Shown piece after piece: positions 1 through 5,967 of a DNA stretch of 14,789 nucleotides; within the stretch, counting starts at the first letter, position 1, and each line of letters starts with the position of its first letter. The notes beneath the pieces are model-generated. The model was given only the letters and a program-made list of their open reading frames with translations. It was not told where the DNA came from and did not search any database. The stretch spans positions 134,401-149,189 of the forward strand of contig MU646679.1 in assembly GCA_026770585.1 (NCBI GenBank), in the 5' to 3' direction. Origin of the DNA: Baffinella frigidus (lineage: Eukaryota > Cryptophyceae > Cryptomonadales > Baffinellaceae). Both the position numbers and the translations under genes were made by a program.

Positions 1-50
1 GAGCGAGAGAGAGCGAGAGAGAGCGAGAGAGAGCAAGAGAGAGCAAGCGA

Positions 51-81
<31 letters not shown>

Positions 82-139
82 CGAGCGAGAGAGATAGAGA
101 GAGAGCGAGCGAGCGAGCGAGCGAGAGAGAGAGAGAGGG
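1..139. repeat. GA-rich microsatellite
   Basis: Purine-only tract of GAGA and GAGC steps with a few GATA and GCAA interruptions. It contains no gene; any reading frame through it is low-complexity Glu/Arg. It probably continues to the left of the window. Confidence 0.95.
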
Positions 140-206
140 GGACCCGTCTCGTACCTACCACGAAAAACCAGCAAATCGTCAAACCAGCGATTCAAAAAGC
201 GGCCAA

Positions 207-320
207 CATTTCCCGGAATCGCTCTACACGTCTCGGGTTCAGGTTTAGAGTCTAGGTTAGGGTTGAGGGGTGGAGGGGTTCAAGGGTTCAAGGGCTCGTG
301 TAGAGCGATTTCGGGAAATG
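207..320. repeat. Foldback element with 24-bp inverted arms
   Basis: Arms at 207-230 and 297-320 are reverse complements with one mismatch in 24 (CATTTCCCGG... / ...CGGGAAATG). The 66-bp loop is telomere-like G-rich sequence (GGGTTGAGGGG). It looks like a small MITE or foldback. I see no clear target-site duplication. Confidence 0.75.
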
Positions 321-330
321 GGTTGAGAGG

Positions 331-367
331 CCAGCTGGTGTTTTTGTGCGTGGAGGTGACGTTGCGG
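331..367 (-). pseudogene. Partial copy of TIR box-1 exon (3' part)
   Basis: On the minus strand this reads RNVTSTHKNTSW, the same peptide as the end of the exon at 879-982. The upstream FLSYSWG part is replaced by telomere-like sequence, and the GT donor that follows AGCTG in the good copy is GG here. It is a broken fragment, the leftmost of three copies. Confidence 0.6.
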
Positions 368-404
368 GTTTAGGGTTGGTGGATGAGGGTTTAAGGTTAA
401 GGGC

Positions 405-505
405 GTATGGTGTACCAAACCCTCTAAACCCCCTCAACCCCTAAACTCGAAACCCTTAAACACTACACCAGGTTGAAAAGAGGAGTATCTGACTGCTGAC
501 ATCTT
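405..505 (+). repeat. Inverted copy of the 2158-2255 segment
   Basis: These ~100 bp match the reverse complement of 2158-2255 with only a few differences. The segment runs from a C-rich telomere-like tract through CTACACCAG into a piece of the VEKR exon (QVEKRSI, then a stop) read on the plus strand at 472-500. All other exon copies of this type read on the minus strand, so this piece has been inverted. Confidence 0.8.
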
Positions 506-556
506 GGTACTAGAGAGCTGGTCAACTCACTCCTAGGGGCGCGGCAATAACCCACA

Positions 557-627
557 AGCTGGTGTTGTTGTGGGTGGAGGTGACGTTGCGCCCCCAGGAG
601 TAGCTGAGGAAGCACTCTGGTACCAGA
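557..627 (-). pseudogene. Second copy of TIR box-1 exon, degraded
   Basis: Minus-strand reading gives VPECFLSYSWGRNVTSTHNN, almost identical to the exon at 879-982, followed by a stop. The 5' part (VEKRTIRLLDIL) is missing and the donor GT of the good copy has become TT (CAGCTTGTGG). The flanks differ from the other copies, so the homologous block is close to exon-sized. I infer a duplicated, now non-functional exon. Confidence 0.65.
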
Positions 628-718
628 ACCCCGCTTCTTGCCTCCGAATGAGAGGCGTGACCTCAGGACCCAAACCTAACGCGCCCTGAACCCTAGACAC
701 TAAGCCCACACACTCTCT

Positions 719-726
719 CACACACA

Positions 727-765
<39 letters not shown>

Positions 766-774
766 TTTCTCCCT

Positions 775-806
<32 letters not shown>

Positions 807-862
807 CTCTTCTCTCTCTCTCTCTCTCTCTCTCCCTCTCTCTCCCTCTCTCTCACACACAC
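719..862. repeat. CT microsatellite
   Basis: Almost pure CT/CA dinucleotide tract, with CACACACA stretches near 720, 790 and 855. It lies directly 3' of the exon at 879-982 when read on the minus strand, hence just inside the intron. Arg/Glu-rich frames across it are repeat artefacts. Confidence 0.95.
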
Positions 863-878
863 CCTCCCTAGCAGATAC

Positions 879-982
879 CAGCTGGTATTCTTGTGGGTGG
901 AGGTGACGTTGCGCCCCCAGGAGTAGCTCAGGAAGCACTCAGGGACCAGAATGTCCAGCAGCCGGATAGTCCTCTTCTCCAC
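879..982 (-). CDS. Exon encoding a TIR-domain start (FLSYSWG motif)
   Basis: A 104-bp block with AG acceptor (GGCGACAG, 983-990) and GT donor (GTATCT, ending at 878) on the minus strand. It encodes VEKRTIRLLDIL followed by VPECFLSYSWGRN and VTSTHKNTS; phase is 0 at the start and +2 at the end. FLSYSWG matches the first strand (box 1) of TIR domains, usually written F-[IL]-S-[YH]-x-x-[GD]. In protist multidomain proteins I recall a VPE-x-F-[IL]-S-Y-x-W-G pattern just after a Cys-rich segment, which fits the phase-compatible exon at 3161-3277. Two degraded copies lie at 557-627 and 331-367. The product would be part of a TIR (NADase, scaffold or immune-type) protein. Whether the gene is expressed cannot be judged. 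Confidence 0.65.
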
Positions 983-1006
983 CTGTCGCCCACGCACCGG
1001 GTGTGA

Positions 1007-1143
1007 CCACCAACCTTCACAACTTGGGCAAATCGAAAAGTCAAAAACACCAAACCCCCTTGGAGGCCGTCGGGATCCGACGGCCTTCCAGGGGATTTTT
1101 GGAGCTATTTTTCCCGATTTGCCCGGACTGTGAGGGTTGGTGG
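1007..1143. mobile_element. Foldback MITE, CCACCAACC ends
   Basis: 137 bp that fold on themselves: CCACCAACCTTCACA at the left, TGTGAGGGTTGGTGG at the right, with imperfect complementarity along arms of about 65 bp. They meet at a near-perfect palindrome around a GGATCC site at 1074-1079. No transposase. The left arm alone recurs at 1209-1270. Confidence 0.75.
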
Positions 1144-1208
1144 CCTGAACCCTAATCCCTAAACCCCAAACGGATCCGACGGCCACACACCAGGTGTGAG
1201 TTGCCGGG

Positions 1209-1270
1209 CTTCACAACTTGGGCAAATCGAAAAGTCAAAAACACCAAATCGCCTTGGAGGCCGTCGGGAT
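1209..1270. repeat. Solo left arm of the 1007-1143 foldback
   Basis: Direct copy of 1015-1076, nearly identical from CTTCACAACTTGGGCAAATC to GGCCGTCGGGAT, then unrelated sequence. It is a half element, as expected from loss of one arm at the palindrome centre. Confidence 0.8.
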
Positions 1271-1512
1271 GTATGGTCGTCCTAGGGGGGTGGCAATTTC
1301 TTATGAGCGAGGTACCCCTGTAGGGCTGTGTCCTCCCCCTATGCACTCACGCGACCCCTGTGAGGTGCCGGGCTTCACGGCCGGGTGAGGGTTTAGGGTT
1401 GAATAGAAGAAATACAGGATTAGGGCTTAGGGTGCAGGGCGTAGGCATTAGGGACTAGGGTTCAGGGGTTGAGGGTTAGCCTGAGGGGCCTCGCCCACAC
1501 ACCGGGTTACCA
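1271..1512. other. Gene-free stretch with degenerate telomere-like repeats
   Basis: No exon is recognised. From about 1385 to 1480 the sequence is a loose G-rich series (GGTTTAGGGTT, GGGCTTAGGGTGCAGGGCG). It ends near CACACCGGGTTAC, a short string that recurs at 1730. Confidence 0.5.
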
Positions 1513-1725
1513 CCTCACCACTCGAGCGAAGAAATGTCACTATCTTAAAAGTTTTAACTTTACAAGTCCTTTACAAATGGACCGCTGTGTAGTAGTCAGG
1601 TTATTTGCCCCAGCTCGCGGATATCCGCGAGCTACGTGACCAACCCCGCCCGTGACTCGTACAAATATTTACAACCCCGCATTTAAAATGCTCCCCTTTC
1701 CAGCCTCGAGTGAGATGTCCAACAA
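1513..1725. repeat. Dispersed repeat sharing a block with 10190-10213
   Basis: The 24-bp block at 1659-1682 (GTACAAATATTTACAACCCC then GCAT) recurs at 10190-10213 with one difference, and both lie near a CTCGAGTG motif. At 1612-1633 there is a perfect 22-bp palindrome centred on CGGATATCCG. It is probably an old MITE; its ends are uncertain. Confidence 0.45.
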
Positions 1726-1730
1726 CCATC

Positions 1731-1862
1731 ACACCGGGTTACGAAGGCATTTTCTGGCCGAGGTTAAAGCATTTTCAGTTACCTTGTCCGTGGGAACATC
1801 TCTATGTTCCTACGCGATTGCCTACCGTAGGGTCCTATGTCTCATCGCTCAGGGGTTATTGA
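1731..1862 (-). mobile_element. Diverged, truncated CCACACAG-family MITE
   Basis: Reverse-orientation relative of the adjacent element at 1880-2040. It shares GTTAC...GAAGG, the GTTACCTTGTCCGTGGGAAC region, TGCCTACCGTAGGGTCC and CTCATCGCT..GGGGTTATT in the same order. The terminal AAGTCCGCTGTGTGG end is missing. Together with 1880-2040 it forms a head-to-head pair. Confidence 0.65.
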
Positions 1863-1879
1863 CGCGCCCCTAGGAGTAG

Positions 1880-2040
1880 CCACACAACGGACTTCGAAGG
1901 GATATCGAATAATCCCTAAGCGATGAGACCTAGGACCCTACGGTAGGCAACCCGTAGGGGCAAAGGGGGGTTCCTACAGATAAGGTAACGGAAACTCGGC
2001 CCAAAATAGGCCGAAAATCCCTTCGCAGCCCGCTGTGTGG
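1880..2040 (+). mobile_element. CCACACAG-family MITE, copy A
   Basis: A 161-bp element beginning CCACACAACGGACTTCGAAG and ending CTTCGCAGCCCGCTGTGTGG, so the terminal inverted repeats are about 25 bp. It shares the core (CCTACGGTAGGCAACCCGTA, GGTAACGGAAACTCGG) with the copies at 4696, 5267, 6879 (reverse) and 14644. A short internal hairpin, CGGCC/GGCCG, sits at 1997-2013. It encodes no protein and is a non-autonomous DNA element. Confidence 0.88.
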
Positions 2041-2157
2041 TACGGGGGCGTATCAGCTGATCACTGATAGTACTGATACCGATGAAACTGATGGCCCCAC
2101 CCTACCCACTAGCCCTCCGAGGTTACTCAAATAACGGTCTGGAACATTCTGTGTTGA
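2041..2157. other. Unassigned spacer
   Basis: Short run of TGAT/ACTGAT motifs at 2052-2092 (ATCAGCTGATCACTGATAG), then plain sequence. No gene or known element is recognised. Confidence 0.4.
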
Positions 2158-2255
2158 GGATGTCCAGCAGTCAGATACTCCTCTTTTCAACCTGGTGTAG
2201 TGTTGAAGGGTTTCGAGTTTAGGGGTTTAGGGGGTTTAGGGGGTTTGGTACACCA
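2158..2255 (-). pseudogene. VEKR exon fragment plus adjoining intron, inverted partner of 405-505
   Basis: On the minus strand an ACCAG acceptor at 2192-2196 is followed by VEKRSI, a stop, then LLDIL. This is the first third of the exon at 879-982 with a nonsense change shared with the copy at 472-500. The shared stop shows the two damaged copies descend from one already damaged sequence that was later duplicated in inverted orientation. Confidence 0.65.
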
Positions 2256-2405
2256 TGAGCACCTAAACTCAAACCCTAATCCACCAACCCTAAACCCTGT
2301 ATCCTGTATCCTGTACCCTTCCCCTTGTACCCTGTACCCTGTCCCCTGTCCCCTAAACCCGAACCCTGAACCCACACCCACACCCTAAACCCTGAACCCT
2401 AACTC
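2256..2405. repeat. C-rich telomere-like array
   Basis: Plus strand carries the C-rich strand: CCCTAAACCC, CCTGTATCCTGTA, CCCTGTACCCTGTCCCC. Units are 7-8 bp and drift from CCCTAAA to CCTGTAC. The strand polarity is opposite to the array at 2477-2664. Confidence 0.8.
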
Positions 2406-2408
2406 TGG

Positions 2409-2476
2409 ACATCGCAGCGCATTACGGCAAAGCCGCCGTCCTGTTTGCGGTTCTAAAGATCCATTAGCTCCACCTC
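2409..2476 (-). pseudogene. 3' half of the Cys-ribbon exon, degraded
   Basis: Minus strand reads ELMDL, a stop, NRKQDGGFAVMRCDV, recognisable against MELENSQDGAAMMRCE of the intact exon at 3161-3277. Only the second half is present. Confidence 0.5.
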
Positions 2477-2664
2477 AGGGTTTAGGGTCTGGGGTTTGGG
2501 GTTTAGGGTTTAGGGTTTGGGGTTTAGGGTTTAGGGTTGAGGGTTTAGGGTTTAGGGTTTAGGGTTTAGGGTTTAGGGTTTAGGGTTTAGGGTTTAGGGT
2601 TTAGGGTTTAATGTTTCGGTTTTAGGGTTTCGGTTTTAGGGTTTCGGTTTTAGGGTTTAGGGTT
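2477..2664 (+). repeat. Interstitial telomere-type array (TTTAGGG)n
   Basis: About 26 heptamers. Those from about 2541 to 2609 are perfect TTTAGGG (roughly ten in a row). The flanks are GGGGTTT on the left and TTTTAGGGTTTCGG on the right, showing a change of variant within the array. This is the best-preserved telomere-type array in the window. It could form G-quadruplexes. Confidence 0.93.
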
Positions 2665-2669
2665 AACTC

Positions 2670-2740
2670 GGCTTGGCGGACTATTTTCAAGTCGACATGC
2701 TGGGTCTGCGGTACAAACCCGTCAACTTGGGAGCGGGAAG
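2670..2740 (-). pseudogene. Conserved peptide block VDGFVPQTQHVD
   Basis: Minus strand reads SQVDGFVPQTQHVDLKIV. The same peptide, with conservative changes (SKVDGFVPETQGVNFRIV), is read on the plus strand at 9622-9680. Many of the nucleotide differences fall at third codon positions. I do not recognise the family. It could be a coding exon or part of a transposable element. Confidence 0.4.
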
Positions 2741-2834
2741 GAGGCCGGGGGAAGCAGATTGGTGAGCCCAAATAGACTGAGACAGAACAAGAAGGGTTAT
2801 TTTTTAACCTCACCGTTTTGAAACTGGTTAAGGA

Positions 2835-2995
2835 TGGGTCCGCTATCGAGCGACTTGAGCACGTTTTCAAAAGCCGAGGCCGGAAATCAGGTCTCAGCTT
2901 TTTCATTTTAAAAGTCCATTTCCCTTGGGTTTCAGGTGAAAGTTTTCAAAACCCTTTAACATTGAATCACGTCCTCGCTCGGCAGCGGGAGAGCG
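2835..2995. repeat. Dispersed repeat, copy 1
   Basis: Shares about 140 bp at roughly 80% identity with 4525-4672: GCCGAGGCCGGAAATC, TCATTTTAAAAGTCCATTTC, TCCTCGCTCGGCAGCGG, in that order. It has no terminal repeats or coding potential that I recognise. Confidence 0.65.
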
Positions 2996-2999
2996 AGAC

Positions 3000-3046
3000 C
3001 TCGCAGCGCATCATCGCCGCCCCGTCCTGCGAGTTCTCCGACACAT
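3000..3046 (-). pseudogene. 3' half of the Cys-ribbon exon, with donor site
   Basis: Reads ENSQDGAAMMRCE on the minus strand, identical to the end of the exon at 3161-3277, and is followed by a GT (GAG|GTCTCG). The first half, including the CPSC pair, is missing. Confidence 0.6.
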
Positions 3047-3077
3047 GCAAAAGACATCGACCGATTTCTTTTTTTGC

Positions 3078-3116
3078 TGGCGAGTGGGAGCGGGATAGAA
3101 CCGCTCCCACTCGCCA
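3078..3116. repeat. Perfect 16-bp hairpin
   Basis: Arms at 3078-3093 and 3101-3116 (TGGCGAGTGGGAGCGG and its complement) are separated by GATAGAA. No T-run follows, and in a eukaryote a bacterial-type terminator is not expected. Function unknown. Confidence 0.8.
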
Positions 3117-3160
3117 ACAAACTATTACTGTCACTGGTTAAGGGTGGGGTTTGGTATCAC

Positions 3161-3277
3161 CTCGCAGCGCATCATCGCCGCGCCATCCTGGCTGTTCTCA
3201 AGCTCCATCAGACACTGGTGGCGGTCGAAGGTGTAGGGCGGCGTGATGTTCTCCGCGCGGCAGCTCGGGCACGGGAC
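3161..3277 (-). CDS. 39-codon Cys-ribbon exon (CPSC...C...C)
   Basis: 117 bp, open throughout, phase 0 at both ends, with acceptor TTCGTTCGCAG and donor GTGATA on the minus strand. It encodes VPCPSCRAENITPPYTF, then DRHQCLMELENSQDG and AAMMRCE. Cysteines 3, 6, 22 and 38 (C-x2-C-x15-C-x15-C) suggest a small zinc-binding ribbon. I recall a similar CPxC segment after the COR domain of Roco proteins, followed in some protists by a TIR domain; this assignment is inference. Splicing to 982-879 would join RCE to VEKRTIRLL in frame. Four partial copies flank it: two 5' halves at 3575-3623 and 3922-3953, and two 3' halves at 3000-3046 and 2409-2476. Confidence 0.7.
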
Positions 3278-3304
3278 CTGCGAACGAACCAAGGATTAGC
3301 TGTT

Positions 3305-3453
3305 AAACGACCCGAAATTAGGGTAGTTTAGTCTACGGGTTGCCTACCGTAGGCCGAGGGGCTCCTAGGACCTTGTCCTAGGAGATCTACCTCCTACGGT
3401 AGGCCTGGTCATAGGAGATCCGTAGGCTAAACTACCCCAATTTCGGGTCGTTT
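3305..3453. mobile_element. Foldback MITE, AAACGACCCGAAATT ends
   Basis: 149 bp with terminal inverted repeats of about 34 bp (AAACGACCCGAAATTAGGGT... at the left), two mismatches. The inside is built of CCTACGGTAGG and CCTAGGA palindromic blocks like those in the 6294 and CCACACAG families, so the three may share ancestry. No coding capacity. Confidence 0.82.
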
Positions 3454-3479
3454 CCCTTTGAGGATGCTGAGCAACACCA

Positions 3480-3745
3480 CCCTGCGAACAAAGAATGTTG
3501 ACTTAAGCACTGCGAACCAAGAGTGTTGACGCTTGTGGACCAAGACTCGACTGAACCGCACGGAGGGTTTGTTGAGGTGAAGGGCGGCGAGATGTTCTCC
3601 GCGCGGCAGCTGGGGCACGGGACCTGCGAACGAAGCATCAAGGTTGACTAAAACCGCCTGCGGAAGAAGAATGTTGACTTAACCACTGCGAACCAAGAGT
3701 GTTGACTCTTGCGGACCAAGACGGTTGACGGAACCGCGCAGAGGG
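3480..3745 (-). repeat. Array of intron-3'-end-like repeats
   Basis: Tandem units of roughly 25-35 bp. On the minus strand they read GTCAACACTCTTGGTTCGCAG or close variants: copies start near 3482, 3512, 3532, 3622, 3657, 3686 and 3711. Each has a TTGAC-type string 10-20 bp before a C/TGCAG- or CGCAG-like end, exactly as upstream of the real exon start at 3277. I infer duplicated splice-acceptor regions with most exons lost. Confidence 0.6.
3575..3623 (-). pseudogene. 5' half of the Cys-ribbon exon
   Basis: Acceptor TTCGTTCGCAG then VPCPSCRAENISPPFTS on the minus strand, then unrelated sequence. It is embedded in the acceptor array at 3480-3745. Confidence 0.65.
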
Positions 3746-3921
3746 TTTGTTGAGGTGTCCACCCAAGATCGGACGAAACGCAATTGCAAAAGTCAATTTC
3801 CCAGATTTCAGGGGGAATACACGCCAAAAGTGGATCCAAACTACGAAAATGGTAGTTTTTAACGTGGATAACATTTTACAATTTCTCTGCGTAAAATCTA
3901 GGGTGTAGGGGGGGGGGGGGG
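3746..3921. other. Spacer ending in a 14-G run
   Basis: No gene recognised. Positions 3908-3921 are an uninterrupted run of 14 G, directly next to the fragment at 3922-3953. Part of 3795-3830 weakly resembles the dispersed repeat at 2835. Confidence 0.5.
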
Positions 3922-3953
3922 ATGTTCTGCGCGCGGCAGCTCCGACACGGGAC
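3922..3953 (-). pseudogene. Short 5' fragment of the Cys-ribbon exon
   Basis: Acceptor TTCGTTCGCAG then VPCRSCRAQNIP. The CPSC motif has become CRSC, and the exon ends in the poly-G run. A further acceptor-like unit (CCTGCGAACCCAGACAGTTG on the plus strand) follows at 4015. Confidence 0.55.
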
Positions 3954-4100
3954 CTGCGAACGAACCAAGATTCGTTCGCAGGTAGTTTCAGTCAACTGGA
4001 TGTTGACTAGAACCACCTGCGAACCCAGACAGTTGAGTAAACGCGCAGAGGGTTGGTTGAGTGATCGATAGAGTGAATACGAAAGCAGGGGAGGGGACTT

Positions 4101-4238
4101 TATCCGGGGAACCCTATTTTTCTTTCATTTCCTGGCAACGAAAATTACCACACAAATGCTTTAATATCACTAGTCAGAACGAATTGTGTAGGAATTTTCG
4201 TTGCCAGGAAATGAAAGAAAAATAGGGTTCCCCGGATA
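4101..4238. mobile_element. Foldback MITE with perfect 46-bp arms and TA flanks
   Basis: Arms 4101-4146 and 4193-4238 are perfect reverse complements; the 46-bp loop contains ATGCTTTAATATCACTAGTC. TA (possibly TAT) flanks both ends, as expected for Tc1/mariner-type insertion. The loop and inner arms match the element at 10770-10910, but the outer arms differ. Perfect arms suggest recent activity or arm-to-arm conversion. Confidence 0.9.
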
Positions 4239-4334
4239 TGGCTGGTTGAGGAGCACTAGGAGGGTCTGCACGGGGTTAACTCGGTTTAGGGGTTAGGGAT
4301 TAGGGTTGTAGGGCATTCCTGGCTGCCTGAAGGC
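4239..4334. other. Spacer with short telomere-like stretch
   Basis: Contains GGTTTAGGGGTTAGGGATTAG at 4282-4302, otherwise nothing recognised. Confidence 0.4.
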
Positions 4335-4474
4335 TAGAGCGTTTCAAATGGTACCAGAATTGCGCCTCTTGGTACTATTTAAAATCCTTGTCACGTCCTA
4401 TAAGTCCCTTTTCAAAACCGGAAACCCGGAAAACCGTACGTCCAAAACGGACAACAATTACCGCAAACGCTCTA
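4335..4474. mobile_element. AGCGTTTGCGG-family MITE, partly deleted
   Basis: Relative of 5968-6138. The right arm (AAAACCGGAAACCCGG, GTACGTCCAAAACGGACAAC, CGCAAACGCT) is intact. The left arm keeps only TAGAGCGTTT, then resumes at CAAATGGTACCAGAA, so about 50 bp of the left arm are lost. Confidence 0.75.
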
Positions 4475-4499
4475 CCACACAGGGGGCTACCAAGGGCGA

Positions 4500-4541
4500 G
4501 ACTGACCGCGGCGCGAATCTTGGCGAGGGAGAGCAGGTCGG
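4500..4541 (-). pseudogene. Repeated block reading DLLSLAKIRAAV, copy 1
   Basis: Minus strand reads PDLLSLAKIRAAVSL. The same 42 bp recur at 4865-4906 (SDLLSLAKIRAAVCL). The reading is open and GC-rich like the other exon pieces but the family is not recognised. It may simply be a dispersed repeat; it adjoins the repeat at 4525-4672. Confidence 0.35.
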
Positions 4542-4672
4542 GCACGTTTTTAAAGCCGAGGCCGGAAATCCGGTCTCAGCCTTTTCATTTTAAAAGTCCA
4601 TTTCGCTTAGGATTCAGGGGAAAGTTGTAAAATTCCTTCAAAATTGTGACACATCCTCGCTCGGCAGCGGTT
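4525..4672. repeat. Dispersed repeat, copy 2
   Basis: Same order of blocks as 2835-2995 (GCCGAGGCCGGAAATC, TCATTTTAAAAGTCCATTTC, TCCTCGCTCGGCAGCGG). Lies immediately left of the MITE at 4696. Confidence 0.65.
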
Positions 4673-4695
4673 TGCCAACGGTTAAGGTGCACACG

Positions 4696-4856
4696 CCACA
4701 CAGCGGACTTCGAAGGGAGTTTGAATAATCCCTAAGCGATAAGACCTAGGACCCTATGGTAGGCAACCCGTAGGGGCATAGGGGGGTTCCTACGGATAAG
4801 GTAACGGAAACTCGGGCACTGAGTGCCCGAAAATCCCTTCGTAGCCCTCTGTGTGG
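4696..4856 (+). mobile_element. CCACACAG-family MITE, copy B
   Basis: 161 bp, ends CCACACAGCGGACTTCGAAG and CGTAGCCCTCTGTGTGG. The internal hairpin is CGGGCAC/GTGCCCG at 4813-4829, where copies A and C have CGGCC(C)/(G)GGCCG, so both arms have changed together. It lies between the two DLLSLAKIRAAV blocks. Confidence 0.9.
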
Positions 4857-4864
4857 GTTCAAGA

Positions 4865-4906
4865 CAGACCGCGGCGCGAATCTTGGCGAGGGAGAGCAGG
4901 TCGGAC
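4865..4906 (-). pseudogene. Repeated block reading DLLSLAKIRAAV, copy 2
   Basis: Direct repeat of 4500-4541. The reading frame upstream of it on the minus strand (4907-4989) contains two CxxC pairs, but that part is made of the CTGCCACCCA repeat and I do not trust it as a zinc finger. Confidence 0.35.
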
Positions 4907-4924
4907 GCTAGGTGATGCGTGCCG

Positions 4925-5250
4925 CATTGTCGACACTGCCACCCATCCCAACATTTAGTGCACTGCCACCCGAACACCCACCCCAACATTCAATCCATGG
5001 ATGAGCGACTACGGTAGGCAATCCACCCGGTGGGCTACGAAGGTTGTGTTGGGTAAATTACGAAGGTTTTGTTGGGTAAATTACTGCCACCCACCCCAAC
5101 ATTTAGTGCACTGTCACCCACCCTCACATTCAATGCGCTGCCACCCAGCCTCACATTTAACGCATCGCATTCAATATAAACCACGTTGTGTGCTCTACCT
5201 TACGGTTTCATTGTCGAAACTGCCACCCACCGTCACATTTAATCCATCGG
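4925..5250. repeat. CTGCCACCCA tandem repeat
   Basis: At least seven imperfect units of about 26-32 bp, consensus CTGCCACCCACCCTCACATT followed by TAATGCA-like sequence. They lie on both sides of, and within, the left end of the 5004-5788 element. Within the array a 23-bp unit (TACGAAGGTTGTGTTGGGTA...) is duplicated exactly head-to-tail at 5036-5058 and 5059-5081. Confidence 0.75.
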
Positions 5251-5266
5251 ATTCAAGTTAAACCAC

Positions 5267-5429
5267 CCACACAGCGGCCTTCGAAGGGATTTCGTGAATA
5301 ACCCCAAAACGATAAGACCCAGGACCCTACGGTAGGCAACCCGTAGGGACATAGGGGGGTTCCTACGGATAAGGTAACGGAAACTCGGCCCAAAATGGGC
5401 CGAAAATCCCTTCGTAGCCCGCTGTGTGG
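5267..5429 (+). mobile_element. CCACACAG-family MITE, copy C, with an empty site in this window
   Basis: 163 bp, CCACACAGCGG...CCGCTGTGTGG. Its flanks join as ATTCAAGTTAAACCAC|GTTGTGTGCTCTACC. An uninterrupted relative, ATTCAATATAAACCACGTTG followed by TGTGCTCTACC, lies at 5170-5200. The comparison fixes both ends to the base and shows no target duplication at this site. Internal hairpin CGGCCC/GGGCCG at 5386-5402. Confidence 0.92.
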
Positions 5430-5458
5430 GTTGTGTGCTCTACCTTACGGGTGAAATG

Positions 5459-5515
5459 TGCTATCTTAGCCTCGACATAGCTTTACCATAGCATAAACCC
5501 ACCCCTAAGATAGCA
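5459..5515 (+). mobile_element. TGCTATCTTA-family MITE, short copy
   Basis: Begins TGCTATCTTAG and ends CACCCCTAAGATAGCA. Compared with the 79-bp copies at 9172 and 9478 it lacks the left GGGTGGAATTTGTTA segment but keeps the inner ATAGCTTTACCATAGC hairpin. Confidence 0.8.
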
Positions 5516-5729
5516 AAAAGGTGGCTCGAATTAAATCTGTTTCCATATCAGATTAAGCCCAAACCGAGGGCTGGTTAAGATCGTGCCTTTTCGTCGAGGG
5601 GAACCCCTAGTGGCTATAAGTCTCTCTCGAGGCAGCGAATTCACTGTAAAATCAGCGGATACACCAGATTACGGCCTGGTTTAAATTGAATGCGATTCTG
5701 TTAGGGCATAGTAAATTTAATAAGTGCAT
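5516..5729. other. Interior of the 5004-5788 element, unassigned
   Basis: No gene found. Contains CATATCAGATTAAGCCC, a small GAGGGGAACCCCT hairpin at 5597-5610, and the inner inverted repeat near 5678-5705. Confidence 0.4.
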
Positions 5730-5834
5730 CGTAATTTACCCAACGAAACCTTCGTGGCCCACCGAGTGGATTGCCTACCGTAGTCGCTAATCCACGGCCT
5801 GGTCAAATGACCCAGACGTACAGCCACTAGGTCG

Positions 5835-5913
5835 TTGCCCTGCTCTGGTAATTTTGGGCTATGGTAAAGCTAGATCGAGGCTAAGATGAGCAAACCCCAC
5901 CCTTAAAACAGCA
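5835..5913 (-). mobile_element. TGCTATCTTA-family MITE, diverged reverse copy
   Basis: Reverse complement reads TGCTGTTTTAAGGGTGG, GCTCATCTTAGCCTCGATC, TAGCTTTACCATAG, matching the family in order. Terminal repeats are eroded. Confidence 0.65.
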
Positions 5914-5967
5914 TAAAAACGGTGTGCGAGATGGAACCAGGTTTCGGATCTAGGGTTTTCCCTTTAG

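Larger units (their letters stand above)
5004..5788. mobile_element. 785-bp element with long terminal inverted repeats and nested MITEs
   Basis: Ends at 5004-5062 and 5730-5788 are reverse complements over 59 bp with four mismatches (AGCGACTACGGTAGGCAATC...). A second, inner inverted pair (ATCGCATTCAAT near 5167 and its complement near 5690) supports one element with long, interrupted arms. The inside holds the CTGCCACCCA repeat, MITE copy C (5267-5429), a TGCTATCTTA element (5459-5515) and unassigned sequence. No transposase is seen, so it is non-autonomous. Confidence 0.75.

Noticed and set aside
693-1186. Long minus-strand frames rich in Arg/Glu (REREREREK)
   Set aside because: They run through the CT microsatellite; only the 879-982 part has exon character.
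2541-2609. A true chromosome end
   Set aside because: The TTTAGGG run is only about ten perfect units and is flanked on both sides by unique sequence, so it is interstitial.
3078-3116. Intrinsic terminator
   Set aside because: The hairpin has no following T-run, and the setting is eukaryotic.
4907-4989. Minus-strand CTKCWDGWQCRQC, looking like a zinc finger
   Set aside because: The Cys pairs arise from the CTGCCACCCA tandem repeat, and there are no splice borders or further zinc ligands at sensible spacing.
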